A stretch of 64,000 nucleotides of DNA from the NCBI RefSeq assembly GCF_004153545.1, contig NZ_SDVA01000001.1:434001-498000 (forward strand), written 5' to 3'. Every line of letters starts with the position of its first letter. Position 1 is the first letter of the stretch. Both the position numbers and the translations under genes were made by a program. This document shows positions 39,109-49,061 of the stretch, piece after piece. The DNA is from Serinicoccus sediminis (lineage in GTDB: Bacteria > Actinomycetota > Actinomycetes > Actinomycetales > Dermatophilaceae). The notes below the pieces were generated by a model that was not told the origin of the DNA, did not search any database, and was given only the letters and a program-made list of their open reading frames with translations.

Positions 39109-42100
39109 GTGACCTTGTTCGTGCACCGCGACACCAGCACGGCGGCCCTGGCCGAGGGCCTCGCCGACCTGCTGGCCACGCCGCTGCCGGACCCGTTCGC
39201 GGAGGAGGTCGTCGCGGTCCCGGCCAAGGGGGTGGAGCGCTGGCTGGCCCAGCGGCTGTCGCACACGCTCGGCGCGGGCCCGTCCGGTCACGACGGCGTC
39301 TGCGCGGGGGTCCGGTTCCTCAACCCGCACTCGCTGGTCTCGCTGGTCCTCGGCATCGAGCGCGACGACCCATGGCACGCGGACCGGCTGGTGTGGCCGG
39401 TGCTGGAGGCCGTGGACGCTGTGATGGGCGAGCCGTGGGCGGGCACGCTCGCCACGCACCTCGGGCACGGCGCGCAGGGCGCGGTCGGCGAGCTGCGCCG
39501 CGGCCGACGGTATGCCGTAGCCCGCCGCCTGGCGGGGCTCTTCGCCGCCTACGCCGCGTCCCGGCCGGCGATGCTCACCGACTGGCGCCTCGGTGGCGAC
39601 GGCGACGGGCTGGGCGGCCGCGTCGAACCGGACCTCGCCTGGCAGCCGCCGCTGTGGCGCGAGGTGCTGCGTCGGGTGGACGCGGAGCCGCCCGACGTGC
39701 GCCAGGCCAGGGTGGTCGAGGCGCTGCGGGCCCCCGGCGAGCTGCCCGGCCGGTGGCAGCTGCCGTGCCGGCTGTCGCTCTTCGGGCACACCCGGATCGC
39801 CCGCAGCGAGGTCGAGGTGCTCGCCGCGCTGGGCGATCAGCGCGACGTCCACCTGTGGCTGCCGCAGGCCTCACCGGCGGCGTGGGACGCGCTGGCCGAC
39901 ACCGCCTCCGCGGGGCCGGTGCCCCGCGCAGAGGACGACACCGCGCTGCTCGTGGCGCACCCGCTGCTCGCCAGCCTGGGGCGGGACGCCCGCGAGCTGC
40001 AGCGCACCCTGGCGCTGGCACCGCATACCCTCCAGGGACGGCCCGGCGGGAGGTCCGACCGCCGCACGGACCGCACCGGCGGGCCGACGCCCTCGCTGCT
40101 GCGCCTGCTCCAGGGGGACCTCGAGGCCGACCACGTGCCGACCGACCCCGAGCGGGGCGCCCGGCACATTGCGCAGGAGGACCGCAGCATCCAGGTGCAC
40201 GCCTGCCACGGCCGGTCCCGTCAGGTCGAGGTGCTGCGCGACGTGCTCACCGACCTGCTGCAGCGGGACCCGACCCTGGAGCCGCGCGACATCCTCGTGA
40301 TGTGCCCCGACATCGACACCTACGCCCCGCTGGTGCACGCCGGCTTCGGGCTCGGCGAGGTGGTGCGCGAGGGCGGCTCCCCGGCGTCGGGCCTCGCCAC
40401 CCACCCGGCGCACTCCCTGCGGGTGCGCCTGGCCGACCGGTCCCCGACGGTGGCCAACCCGCTGCTCGCGCTGGCCGCCCGGCTGGTCGGGCTCGCCGGG
40501 GGCCGCCTCGGCGCCGGGGAGGTGCTCGACCTCGCCCGCACTGCGCCCGTGCGTCGACGTTTCGGGCTCGACGACGACGACCTCGAGCGGCTCGGCGACT
40601 GGGTGGTGGCGGCGGCGGTCCGCTGGGGTCTCGACGACGAGCACCGGGGTGACTACGCCCTGCCGGGGCTGAGCCAGAACACCTGGCAGTCCGGACTCGC
40701 GCGGGTGCTCGTCGGCGCCGCCGTCGACGGCGAGGAGGTGGACCACCTGGGCACCACCCTGGGCCTGGACGACCTCGACAGTGCCGACCTCGACCTGGCC
40801 GGCCGGATGGCCGAGCTGGTCGCCCGGCTCGGCGCCACCCTGCGCGCCCTGCGCGGGGCCGACGCCGCCAGCGAGTGGGTCGAGGCGCTGACCGACGGCG
40901 TGCTGGGACTGGCCGACGTCGCCCCGGCGGACGCCTGGCAGGTCACCCAGCTGCGCCGCGAGCTGGACCTGGTGGGGGCGCACTCCGGATCCCGCGGCGA
41001 CGACGGACCCGGGCTCACCCTCGCCCTGTCCGACGTGCACGCCCTGCTCGACGAGCACGCGGCGGGTCGGGCGACCCGGTCCAACTTCCGCACCGGCACG
41101 CTCACCGTCTGCACGATGGTGCCCATGCGCTCGGTCCCGCACCGCGTGGTGGCCCTGGTCGGCCTGGACGACGGGGTGTTCCCCCGCACCACGGCCCCGG
41201 ACGGCGACGACGCCACCGCGCGCCGCCCGGTCACCGGCGAGCGCGACCCGCGCAGCGAGGACCGTCAGCTGCTGCTCGACGCCGTCATGGCCGCCAGCGA
41301 CGCACTGGTCGTCACCTACACCGGCTTCGACGAGCACACCGGCGTGCCACGTCCGCCCGCGGTGCCGCTCGGCGAGCTGCTGGACACCGTGCGCCGGACG
41401 GCCGACCCCGGCTCGCCAGGTGTCGACCGCGTGCTCACCGAGCACCCGCTGCAGCCCTTCGACCCACGCAACCTCGGTGCCGCGCCCACCGGTGCGCCAC
41501 CGCTGCGCCCCGGTGGCGGGCCGTTCAGCTACGACCCCGCCGCACTGGCCGGCGGTCGGGCAGCGGTGTCCCCGCGCGCACCCCGCCCCCGACCGGTGGC
41601 CGAGGGGCTCGCCCCGATGCCGAGCGACACGGTCGAGCTGGACGCGCTGCTGCGCTTCCTCGACCACCCGGCACGGGCCTACCTGCGCGACCGGCTGGGC
41701 CTGGTGCTGCCCGAGGTGCCGGAGCAGCAGGAGGACGGCATCCCCATCGACCTGGGCGGGCTGCAGACGTGGGCGGTCGGCGACCGGGTGCTGCAGGCGG
41801 TGCTGGCCGGGCGCGACCCCGGGGCCACCGTGGACGCCGAGCTGTGGCGCGGCGAGCTGCCGCCCCGCGCGCTGGGCGCCGGGGTCCTCCGGGAGGTCAC
41901 CGCGCAGGCACAGATCGTGGCGGAGGCCACGTGGCGCGTCGCCGGGCAGGGCGGGTGGGGGGTGCCGCTCGAGCGCGACACCCTCGACGTCGACCTCACC
42001 CTGCCCAGCGGCACCCGGCTGACCGGCACCCTCACCGGCCTGGTCGGCCACCGTGTCGTCACCGCGACCTACTCCACGGTGCGGGCCAAGCAGCGGCTGC

Positions 42101-42609
42101 GCTCGTGGGTGACCTCGCTGGTCCTCGCCGCCGCGCTCGGCCCGGACGCGACCAGCCACCTGCTCGGGGCGCAGCGGCGGGGCCGCCGACGGGGCGGGGT
42201 CCACCTCACCCACGGCCCCCACGACCCCGCCCGTGCCCGCGAGCTGCTCGACCAGCTCGTCGACGTCCGGGCCCGGGGCCTGGTCGAGCCGCTGCCGCTG
42301 CCCCCACGGACGGCGCTGTCCTGGGCGGAGTCCTACCTGCGCGGCCCCGGCGACGCGCGGGCCGCCACCCTCGACGCCGTGCGCGAGTGGCGCACCGACG
42401 ACACCTTCGAGCGCGCCTTCCCCAAGGAGCAGGACGACCCGAGCCACGTCTACGTGCACGGCGAGGGGGTGCCGCTGCAGGACGTCCTGGGCGTCCCGCG
42501 CGAGGACGAGCGGTGGACCCCCGGCGTCGACCACCGGCTGGGCCAGCTGGCGCTGCGGGTGTGGGGCCCGGTGCTGACCGGCGGGGCCGAGCGGAAGGAG
42601 CAGCTGTGA
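39109..42609 (+). CDS. recC: RecBCD complex subunit RecC
   Basis: This 1166-residue subunit recognises Chi and holds the RecB and RecD motors during repair of double-strand ends. It begins VTLFVHRDTSTAALAEGLADLLATPL, then VAVPAKGVERWLAQRLSHTLG, the RecC hallmark. RDILVMCPDIDTYAPLV and ALVGLDDGVFPRTTAPDGDD are the inactive-helicase motifs, followed by a C-terminal nuclease-like domain without catalytic residues. GTG 39109 is picked because family sequence starts there and a -10 box is placed seven bases upstream. The gene order recC-recB-recD with GTGA overlaps is common in actinobacteria that carry RecBCD. Confidence 0.93.
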   Translation: MTLFVHRDTSTAALAEGLADLLATPLPDPFAEEVVAVPAKGVERWLAQRLSHTLGAGPSGHDGVCAGVRFLNPHSLVSLVLGIERDDPWHADRLVWPVLEAVDAVMGEPWAGTLATHLGHGAQGAVGELRRGRRYAVARRLAGLFAAYAASRPAMLTDWRLGGDGDGLGGRVEPDLAWQPPLWREVLRRVDAEPPDVRQARVVEALRAPGELPGRWQLPCRLSLFGHTRIARSEVEVLAALGDQRDVHLWLPQASPAAWDALADTASAGPVPRAEDDTALLVAHPLLASLGRDARELQRTLALAPHTLQGRPGGRSDRRTDRTGGPTPSLLRLLQGDLEADHVPTDPERGARHIAQEDRSIQVHACHGRSRQVEVLRDVLTDLLQRDPTLEPRDILVMCPDIDTYAPLVHAGFGLGEVVREGGSPASGLATHPAHSLRVRLADRSPTVANPLLALAARLVGLAGGRLGAGEVLDLARTAPVRRRFGLDDDDLERLGDWVVAAAVRWGLDDEHRGDYALPGLSQNTWQSGLARVLVGAAVDGEEVDHLGTTLGLDDLDSADLDLAGRMAELVARLGATLRALRGADAASEWVEALTDGVLGLADVAPADAWQVTQLRRELDLVGAHSGSRGDDGPGLTLALSDVHALLDEHAAGRATRSNFRTGTLTVCTMVPMRSVPHRVVALVGLDDGVFPRTTAPDGDDATARRPVTGERDPRSEDRQLLLDAVMAASDALVVTYTGFDEHTGVPRPPAVPLGELLDTVRRTADPGSPGVDRVLTEHPLQPFDPRNLGAAPTGAPPLRPGGGPFSYDPAALAGGRAAVSPRAPRPRPVAEGLAPMPSDTVELDALLRFLDHPARAYLRDRLGLVLPEVPEQQEDGIPIDLGGLQTWAVGDRVLQAVLAGRDPGATVDAELWRGELPPRALGAGVLREVTAQAQIVAEATWRVAGQGGWGVPLERDTLDVDLTLPSGTRLTGTLTGLVGHRVVTATYSTVRAKQRLRSWVTSLVLAAALGPDATSHLLGAQRRGRRRGGVHLTHGPHDPARARELLDQLVDVRARGLVEPLPLPPRTALSWAESYLRGPGDARAATLDAVREWRTDDTFERAFPKEQDDPSHVYVHGEGVPLQDVLGVPREDERWTPGVDHRLGQLALRVWGPVLTGGAERKEQL

Positions 42610-45600
42610 GCACCCCCTTCTCCATCACCGACCCGCTGCCCACCGGGACCGTCCTGCTCGAGGCGAGCGCCGGGACGGGCAAGACGTGGACCATCGCGGC
42701 GCTGGTGGCCCGCTACGTCGCCGAGGGTGTCGTCACCCTGCCGGAGATGCTCGTCGTGACCTTCGGCCGGGCCGCGAGCCAGGAGCTGCGGGCCCGGGTG
42801 CGCGAGCAGCTGGTCGCGGCCGAGCGGGCCCTGGTCGACCCCCCGCCCGAGGGCGAGCGCGACGACCTGCTCCGCCTGCTGCTCGACACGGAGGCCCCGG
42901 AGCGGGCGGCCCGCCGACGCCGGCTCCGCACCGCGCTGTCCGACATCGACGCGGCCACCATCGCCACCACGCACCAGTTCTGCCAGCAGGTGCTGCGCAG
43001 CCTCGGGGTGGCCGGCACGGCCGACGCCGACGCCGAGCTGGTGGACGACCTCGACCGGCTGCTCGTCGAGGTCGTCGACGACCTCTACCTGCGGGCCTTC
43101 GCCCTGCGTGACGACGAGCCCTTCTTCACCCGGCGCGAGGCGCTGCAGATCGCCCGCACCGTGGTCGACGACATCCATGCCGAGCTGCGGCCCACCGCGG
43201 CAGAGCCGCGCTCGGTGCCGGACCGGCGGGTGCGCTTCGCCCAGGCCGTGCGCGAGGAGCTCGACCTGCGCAAGCAACGGCTCCAGGTCCTGCACTACAA
43301 CGACCTGCTCACCCAGCTCGCCGCGGCGCTCGAGGGCGAGCGGTCCCCCGCGCGGGCCCGGATGCGCCAGCGGTGGCGGGTGGTCCTCGTCGACGAGTTC
43401 CAGGACACCGACCCCGTCCAGTGGTCGGTGCTCGACCGGGCCTTCACCGGCCACGCCCACGCGATGGTCCTCATCGGCGACCCCAAGCAGGCGATCTACG
43501 CCTTCCGCGGGGGTGACGTGCCGACCTACCTCACCGCCGCCGCGACGGCCGACGAGCAGCACACCCTGCTGCGCAACTACCGCTCCGACCCGGGCGTGAC
43601 CGAGGCGCTCGGGGCCATGCTCTCCGGGGCACAGCTCGGCGACCCGCAGATCGTCGTGCACCCCGTCACCGCGCACCGGCAGACGCCACGGCTGCACGGG
43701 GCCCCGAGCACCGCGCCGGTGCGGCTGCGCCAGGTGCTGCTGCGCGACCACCTCGGGGGCGACACCCGGATGCCGACCGTCCGCCCGTGGATCGCCCGCG
43801 ACCTCGCGCACGACGTCGCGGCCCTGCTCGCCTCCGGCGCCACCTTCGACGACCGTCCGGTCGAGGCCCGGCACGTCGCCGTGCTCGCGCACCGCGCCAA
43901 GGACCTGCTCGAGGCGCAGCGCGCGCTCGCCGAGCTCGGCATACCGGCTGTCAGCACCGGCGGCTCGACCGTCCTGCACAGCCGCGCGGCGCACGAGTGG
44001 CTCGCCCTGCTGGAGGCGATGGCCGCCCCGCACCGCCCGGTGCTCACCCGCGCGGCCGCGCTCACCGACCTGCTGGGGTATGCCGTGACCCGGGTCGGCG
44101 ATCGCGGCGAGCGGCAGGACGACGAGCTCGAGGACGAGCTGGCCCTCACCTGCCGGGAGCTGGCCGGCCTCTACGCGCGGCAGGGCGTGGCCGCGGTCCT
44201 CGAGCTGCTCACCGCGCGGGGTCTGCCCGCCCGGGTGCTGGGGCAGGTGGGCGGCGAGCGCACGCTCACCGACCTGCGGCACGTCGCCCAGCTGCTGCAC
44301 GAGACCGCCCGCCGTGACCAGCTCGGCCTGGTGGCGCTGCTGGAGTGGCTGCGGGCCGGGATGGCCGAGGACTCCCCGCAGAGCGCCGGCGCGCGGACCC
44401 GCCGCCTCGACAGCGACGCTGCGGCGGTCCAGCTCGCGACCATCCACGGCAGCAAGGGCCTGCAGTACCCCGTCGTCTACCTCCCCTCGCTCGGCGACCG
44501 GTGGGTCAGCGACTCCCCCGCGATCCCGCTGTTCCACGACGAGCCGCCGGAGCGCACCCGCTGCCTCGACGTCGGCGGCGACCACCCCGCCAACCCGGGG
44601 TGGGCCGACGCGGTGCGGCGGCACAAGGACGAGGACGCCGGGGAGTCGTTGCGGCTGCTCTACGTCGCGCTGACCCGGGCGCAGAGCCAGGTCGTCACCT
44701 GGTGGGCGCCGGTCAACAACGCCAGCAGCTCGGGCCTGCACCGCGTGCTCTTCGGGCGGGAGCCCGGGCAGGGCGAGGTGCCCCACCAGGTGCGGGTGCA
44801 GCGGCAGGACGACGCCGCGACGGAGCGGCTGCGGCGGTGGGCCGAGGAGGGGGCCTTCGTCCTCGAGCGGGCCGACCACGCGACTGACGTCGCCCCGGCC
44901 CCGGCGCGGGAGGCACCCGAGCTGGCGGTCGCGCGGTGGACCCGCCGCGTCGACCACGACTGGAGGCGCACGTCCTACACCGCGCTCTCCACGCCGTCAG
45001 AGACCAGCCTCGACACCGCCGCCGGGGTCTCGACCGAGCCGGAGGCCGGCGTCACCGGCCGCGAGGACGAGCCCAGCGGCCCGGACCCGGTGGCCGAGGC
45101 CGTGCCGGCCCTGCCCGGCCTCGACGGGGTCGCGCCCGCCCCGGGCTCGGAGGTGCCCTCCCCGATGGCCGACCTCCCGGTGGGGGCGACCTTCGGCTCG
45201 CTGGTGCACGCGGTGCTCGAGCACGCGGACCCCGGGGCGGAGGACCTCGCGGGCGCGCTGCGCGCCCAGCTGCGCGAGCAGCGCGTCCAGTGGCCGGTGG
45301 AGCTCGGCGAGGGCGGGGAGGACCTGCTCGTCGACGCCCTGGTCGCCGTGTGCCGGACACCGCTGGGGCCGCTCGCCGACGGTGCCACGCTGCAGGACGT
45401 CGGCACGGCAGACCGCCTGTGCGAGCTCGACTTCGAGCTGCCGCTGGGTGGCGGGGACCTGCGCCGCGGCGTCACGGGTGCCGGGGCGGCCGTGCTCGGT
45501 GACCTGGTGCCGCTGCTGCGCCAGCACCTCCCGCCGGGCGACCCGGTCCGCGGGTGGGCCGACGTGCTCGAGGCGGCCCCGGACCTCGCGGGCCAGCAGC

Positions 45601-46025
45601 TGCGGGGCTACCTCACCGGCTCGGTCGACGTGGTGCTGCGGGTGCGCGCCCGGGGTGGCGACACCTTCCTCGTCGTCGACTACAAGACCAACTGGCTGGG
45701 CAGCCCGGAGGAGCCGCTGACCGCGGCCGACTACCGCCCGGAGCGGCTGGCCGAGGCGATGGGCCACTCGTCCTACCCGCTGCAGGCGCTGCTCTACGCG
45801 GTCGTCGCCCATCGCTTCCTCCGCTGGCGGCTGCCCGGCTACGACCCCGAGCAGCACCTCGGCGGCGTGCTCTACCTCTACCTGCGCGGCATGTGCGGCC
45901 AGGACACCCCGGTCGTCGACGGTATGCCGTGCGGCGTCTTCTCCTGGAAGCCGCCGGTGGCGCTGGTGCTGGGCGTCTCGGACCTGCTCGACGGGGCGGA
46001 CCGGGCGGCGGGGGTGGCGTCGTGA
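42606..46025 (+). CDS. recB: RecBCD complex subunit RecB (helicase-nuclease)
   Basis: This 1139-residue UvrD-like 3'-5' helicase has a C-terminal nuclease. Walker A is LLEASAGTGKTWTIAALVARY; motif II is VVLVDEFQDTDPVQW; motif III is MVLIGDPKQAIYAFRGGD; later motifs read TIHGSKGLQYPVVYLP and LLYVALTRAQSQVVTWW. The nuclease domain near the end has the catalytic VVDYKTNWLG with preceding acidic residues. It starts at the GTG overlapping the recC stop, and its stop overlaps the recD GTG. Confidence 0.95.
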   Translation: MSTPFSITDPLPTGTVLLEASAGTGKTWTIAALVARYVAEGVVTLPEMLVVTFGRAASQELRARVREQLVAAERALVDPPPEGERDDLLRLLLDTEAPERAARRRRLRTALSDIDAATIATTHQFCQQVLRSLGVAGTADADAELVDDLDRLLVEVVDDLYLRAFALRDDEPFFTRREALQIARTVVDDIHAELRPTAAEPRSVPDRRVRFAQAVREELDLRKQRLQVLHYNDLLTQLAAALEGERSPARARMRQRWRVVLVDEFQDTDPVQWSVLDRAFTGHAHAMVLIGDPKQAIYAFRGGDVPTYLTAAATADEQHTLLRNYRSDPGVTEALGAMLSGAQLGDPQIVVHPVTAHRQTPRLHGAPSTAPVRLRQVLLRDHLGGDTRMPTVRPWIARDLAHDVAALLASGATFDDRPVEARHVAVLAHRAKDLLEAQRALAELGIPAVSTGGSTVLHSRAAHEWLALLEAMAAPHRPVLTRAAALTDLLGYAVTRVGDRGERQDDELEDELALTCRELAGLYARQGVAAVLELLTARGLPARVLGQVGGERTLTDLRHVAQLLHETARRDQLGLVALLEWLRAGMAEDSPQSAGARTRRLDSDAAAVQLATIHGSKGLQYPVVYLPSLGDRWVSDSPAIPLFHDEPPERTRCLDVGGDHPANPGWADAVRRHKDEDAGESLRLLYVALTRAQSQVVTWWAPVNNASSSGLHRVLFGREPGQGEVPHQVRVQRQDDAATERLRRWAEEGAFVLERADHATDVAPAPAREAPELAVARWTRRVDHDWRRTSYTALSTPSETSLDTAAGVSTEPEAGVTGREDEPSGPDPVAEAVPALPGLDGVAPAPGSEVPSPMADLPVGATFGSLVHAVLEHADPGAEDLAGALRAQLREQRVQWPVELGEGGEDLLVDALVAVCRTPLGPLADGATLQDVGTADRLCELDFELPLGGGDLRRGVTGAGAAVLGDLVPLLRQHLPPGDPVRGWADVLEAAPDLAGQQLRGYLTGSVDVVLRVRARGGDTFLVVDYKTNWLGSPEEPLTAADYRPERLAEAMGHSSYPLQALLYAVVAHRFLRWRLPGYDPEQHLGGVLYLYLRGMCGQDTPVVDGMPCGVFSWKPPVALVLGVSDLLDGADRAAGVAS

Positions 46026-48007
46026 CCGGGCCTGCCCACGAGGGTCTCCACGACGCCACGACCGAGGAGGTCACCCGCGCCGGCGGGGCGCCGGTGGCTG
46101 TCGGTTCTGGCACACCGGCACCGGACAGCGAGGCCGCCGCTGCCGTGCTCGACCTCTTCGACCGGACCGACGAGCACGACCGGCGTCTCGCCCTGACCAC
46201 GCCCACCGACAGCGCGCTCGGCGCCTTCAACCGTGCCGGTCTGCTCACCGCCGCCGACGTCCACGTCGCCACCGGGCTGGCCCGGGCGGTCGGGGAGAGG
46301 GACGCCGACGTCGTCCTCGCCGCGGCGGTCGCGACCCGGGCCGTGCGCTCCGGGTCGGTGGCCGTCGACCTCGCTGCCTTCGCCGCCCAGGGGGCGCAGG
46401 CCCTCCCCGCCCTGCCGTGGCCGGACCCGGAGGGGTGGACCTCACTGGTCGCCGGCAGCCGGCTCGCCGCCGAGGGCGGGCTCGTCGTCGAGGAGGCCAG
46501 CGGTCTCGTCTACCTCCAGCGCTACCACCACCAGGAGGTGCAGGTCGCCGCCGACCTGCGGGCCCGGGCAGCGCTCGGCCCTCCCGAGGTGGACGAGGGG
46601 GTGCTGAGCGCCGGGCTGACGCGGATCTTCCCCGGGGCCGGCTACGCCGAGCAGCGGGCTGCGGCCGAGGTGGTCGTGCGCTCGCGGACCGGCGTCATCA
46701 CCGGTGGCCCCGGCACCGGCAAGACCACGACGGTGGCGGGCGTGTTGACGCTGCTCGCCGAGCAGGCCGTCGCCGCCGGGAGCCGACCGCCCCGGGTGGG
46801 GCTCGCGGCCCCCACCGGCAAGGCCGCCGCGAGGGTGAAGGCGGCGGTCGACCGGGCCCTGGACGAGATCGCTGCCCGCACCCCCGACCCCGCCGCCCGG
46901 GCGGTCGTCGACCGGCTGCGCGAGGTCGAGCCGCGCACCCTGCACCGGCTGCTGGGCTGGCGTCCTGGCTCCCGCAGCCGGTTCCGGCACCACCGCGGCA
47001 ACCGCCTGCCCCACGACGTCGTGCTGGTCGACGAGGCGTCCATGGTCTCGCTGACCCAGATGGCCCGGCTGCTGGAGGCGCTGCGGCCGAGTGCGCGGCT
47101 CATCCTCGTCGGCGACGCCGACCAGCTCGTCTCCGTCGAGGCGGGGGCGGTGCTCGCCGATCTGGTGGCGGCCGTCCCCGAGCAGGCCCCCGCCGAGGAA
47201 CACGCTCCCCACGAGGTGGACCGCCCGGCCCCGCTCGCCCTCGCCCGACTGCGCACGGTCCACCGCTTCGGTGAGACGATCGGCGCCCTCGCCCAGGCCC
47301 TGCGGGTGGGCGACGCGGACGCCGTGGTGCGCGCCCTCTCGGCGGGCAGTTCGGAGGTGGCCTGGATGCCGGACCCGGACGAGGGCGCCGCGCTGCGCGA
47401 CGTCCTCACCCGGCAGGCCGTCGACGTCCTGCGGGCCGCGCGCGCCGGCGACGACGACGCCGCCCTCGCCGCCCTGCACCGTCACCGGCTGCTCTGCGCC
47501 CATCGCGAGGGCGACCGGGGGGTGCGCCGCTGGAACCACCTCGTCGAGACGTGGCTGGGCGAGGCGGAGACGGGCCTCAACCTCTACGAGCCCATGTACC
47601 TCGGCCGGCCGCTGCTCGTCACCGCCAACGACTACGCCACCGGGGTCCTCAACGGCGACACCGGCGTGGTGGTCGCGTCGCAGACCTCCGCAGGGGTGCC
47701 CGTGCGGATGGCCCTCATCGACGGCACCGGCGGGCGCAGCAGGTATGCCCCGTCGCGCCTCGGCGAGGTCGAGACGATGCACGCGATGACGATCCACAAG
47801 GCGCAGGGCAGCCAGGCGACGGAGATCACCGTGCTGCTGCCCGAGCTGGACAGCCCGCTCCTCACCCGGGAGCTCTTCTACACCGCCGTGACGCGGGCCG
47901 AGCAGCGGGTGCGGGTCGTCGGCACCGAGGAAGAGGTGCGGGCCGCCGTGCAGCGCCGGGTCGTCCGGGCCAGCGGCCTGCGTCAGCGCCTGGCGGCCGG
48001 CCCGTGA
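46022..48007 (+). CDS. recD: RecBCD complex subunit RecD (5'-3' helicase)
   Basis: This 661-residue superfamily 1B helicase has Walker A VITGGPGTGKTTTVAGVL, VGLAAPTGKAAARVKAAV, motif II VVLVDEASMVSLTQMARLLEAL, motif III RLILVGDADQLVSVEAGAVLADL and C-terminal MTIHKAQGSQATEITVLLP...LFYTAVTRAEQRVRVVG. The N-terminal region (about 1-190) binds RecC. The GTG overlaps the recB stop; the stop overlaps the GTG of the next, unknown gene, implying a fourth co-translated product. Confidence 0.95.
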   Translation: MTGPAHEGLHDATTEEVTRAGGAPVAVGSGTPAPDSEAAAAVLDLFDRTDEHDRRLALTTPTDSALGAFNRAGLLTAADVHVATGLARAVGERDADVVLAAAVATRAVRSGSVAVDLAAFAAQGAQALPALPWPDPEGWTSLVAGSRLAAEGGLVVEEASGLVYLQRYHHQEVQVAADLRARAALGPPEVDEGVLSAGLTRIFPGAGYAEQRAAAEVVVRSRTGVITGGPGTGKTTTVAGVLTLLAEQAVAAGSRPPRVGLAAPTGKAAARVKAAVDRALDEIAARTPDPAARAVVDRLREVEPRTLHRLLGWRPGSRSRFRHHRGNRLPHDVVLVDEASMVSLTQMARLLEALRPSARLILVGDADQLVSVEAGAVLADLVAAVPEQAPAEEHAPHEVDRPAPLALARLRTVHRFGETIGALAQALRVGDADAVVRALSAGSSEVAWMPDPDEGAALRDVLTRQAVDVLRAARAGDDDAALAALHRHRLLCAHREGDRGVRRWNHLVETWLGEAETGLNLYEPMYLGRPLLVTANDYATGVLNGDTGVVVASQTSAGVPVRMALIDGTGGRSRYAPSRLGEVETMHAMTIHKAQGSQATEITVLLPELDSPLLTRELFYTAVTRAEQRVRVVGTEEEVRAAVQRRVVRASGLRQRLAAGP

Positions 48008-48852
48008 CCCGGCCCGTGAGCGCCCGGCTGGACCTGATGACCCGGCGGTTCTGGCGACGCACTGGTCGGCCGGTGGACCTCACCGGCGCCGAGGCGTGGC
48101 TGGCCGCGCCGATGAGCACCGGATCCACCGTCGAGGACAGCTGGGTGGGGGCGGCCGCGCAGGCCCTCGGAGGAGAGGCCCTAGACCGTCCGCACGCGGG
48201 GTTGCTGGCCGACATGACCCAGCTGGACGGCCCCGCCTTCCGTGCGGCGGACCTGCGGCCCGAGGTCCGCGACTTCTACGAGCACACCTCCGACTGGCGG
48301 ATGGAGGTGTGGACGCAGTGGAGCCCGGTGTTCCAGCCCGGTGGCGAGCTCGTCTCGCGGCTCTTCGGGCACCGGGTGCAGCAGCTGGCCCTGCCGACGC
48401 GGCCGCTCGACGTCGCTCGGGGGATGGACAGCCGCATCACCGTGCTCACCGACGGCACCGGCGCCCAGCGCGCGGCGGCCTGGCTGCGGACGCTGCGCCC
48501 CAGCGGCGGCTACGTCTACAGCGGCTGCTACTCCGCCCGCGCTCTCCCCGGCCGGACCCAGCCCGGCGTGCACGTCGCCTTCCCGCTGGAGTCCGGCAAC
48601 GTCCAGGTCTTCCTGCGTCCCCGGCTCCTGCCCGGGGGCGGGCTGGAGCTGGCCTCGCCGCCAGGCCGGTTCGGCGACGACGGCGCCTACGTCGTCGTGG
48701 ACGACCGCGGCACGCACGCGGCCCGGGTGCCGCTGCACGAGACCTTCCAGGTCTACGTCGACGAGGAGGGCACCTTGCGCACCGACCACGTGCTGCGGCT
48801 GTGGTCGGCCACCGCCGTCCGGCTGCACTACAAGCTCCTCCCCCTCTCCTGA
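48004..48852 (+). CDS. Conserved-looking protein of unknown function coupled to recD
   Basis: I do not recognise this 282-residue protein. It begins VTRPVSARLDLMTRRFWRRTGRPVDLTGAEAWLAAPMS, has no signal peptide or membrane segment, and contains Trp-rich stretches (FYEHTSDWRMEVWTQWSPVFQPGGELVSRLFG) and a likely beta-rich second half (GGYVYSGCYSARALPG, GVHVAFPLESGNVQVFLRP, YVVVDDRGTHAARVPLHETFQVYVDEEG). Its GTG overlaps the recD stop by four bases, the same coupling used within recCBD. Codon use matches its neighbours and the frame is open throughout. It may accompany the nuclease or simply ride on its transcript. The 209-bp gap after it (48853-49061) shows no gene or clear hairpin. Confidence 0.75.
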   Translation: MTRPVSARLDLMTRRFWRRTGRPVDLTGAEAWLAAPMSTGSTVEDSWVGAAAQALGGEALDRPHAGLLADMTQLDGPAFRAADLRPEVRDFYEHTSDWRMEVWTQWSPVFQPGGELVSRLFGHRVQQLALPTRPLDVARGMDSRITVLTDGTGAQRAAAWLRTLRPSGGYVYSGCYSARALPGRTQPGVHVAFPLESGNVQVFLRPRLLPGGGLELASPPGRFGDDGAYVVVDDRGTHAARVPLHETFQVYVDEEGTLRTDHVLRLWSATAVRLHYKLLPLS

Positions 48853-49061
48853 CCGTCGGCGCAGCGCTGGTCGCCGTTGCCGGAACCCTCAGCCGGCTGC
48901 CCGTCGGACCCAGTGAGGAGCGTGTCCCGTCAGGGGCCTCGAGTCGAGGTGCGCGACTGCACCGGGTATGTCGTGGCATCGGTCCGGGGTCGGGAGCACA
49001 CCGCCACGCGGTGAGCCCCGGTCGGGCGACGGTGAGTCCCTGCACCGCCGCCCGACCTGTC

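Noticed and set aside
48853-49061. Possible degraded gene in the gap after the recD-coupled gene
   Set aside because: No frame in this 209-bp stretch shows a recognisable fragment.
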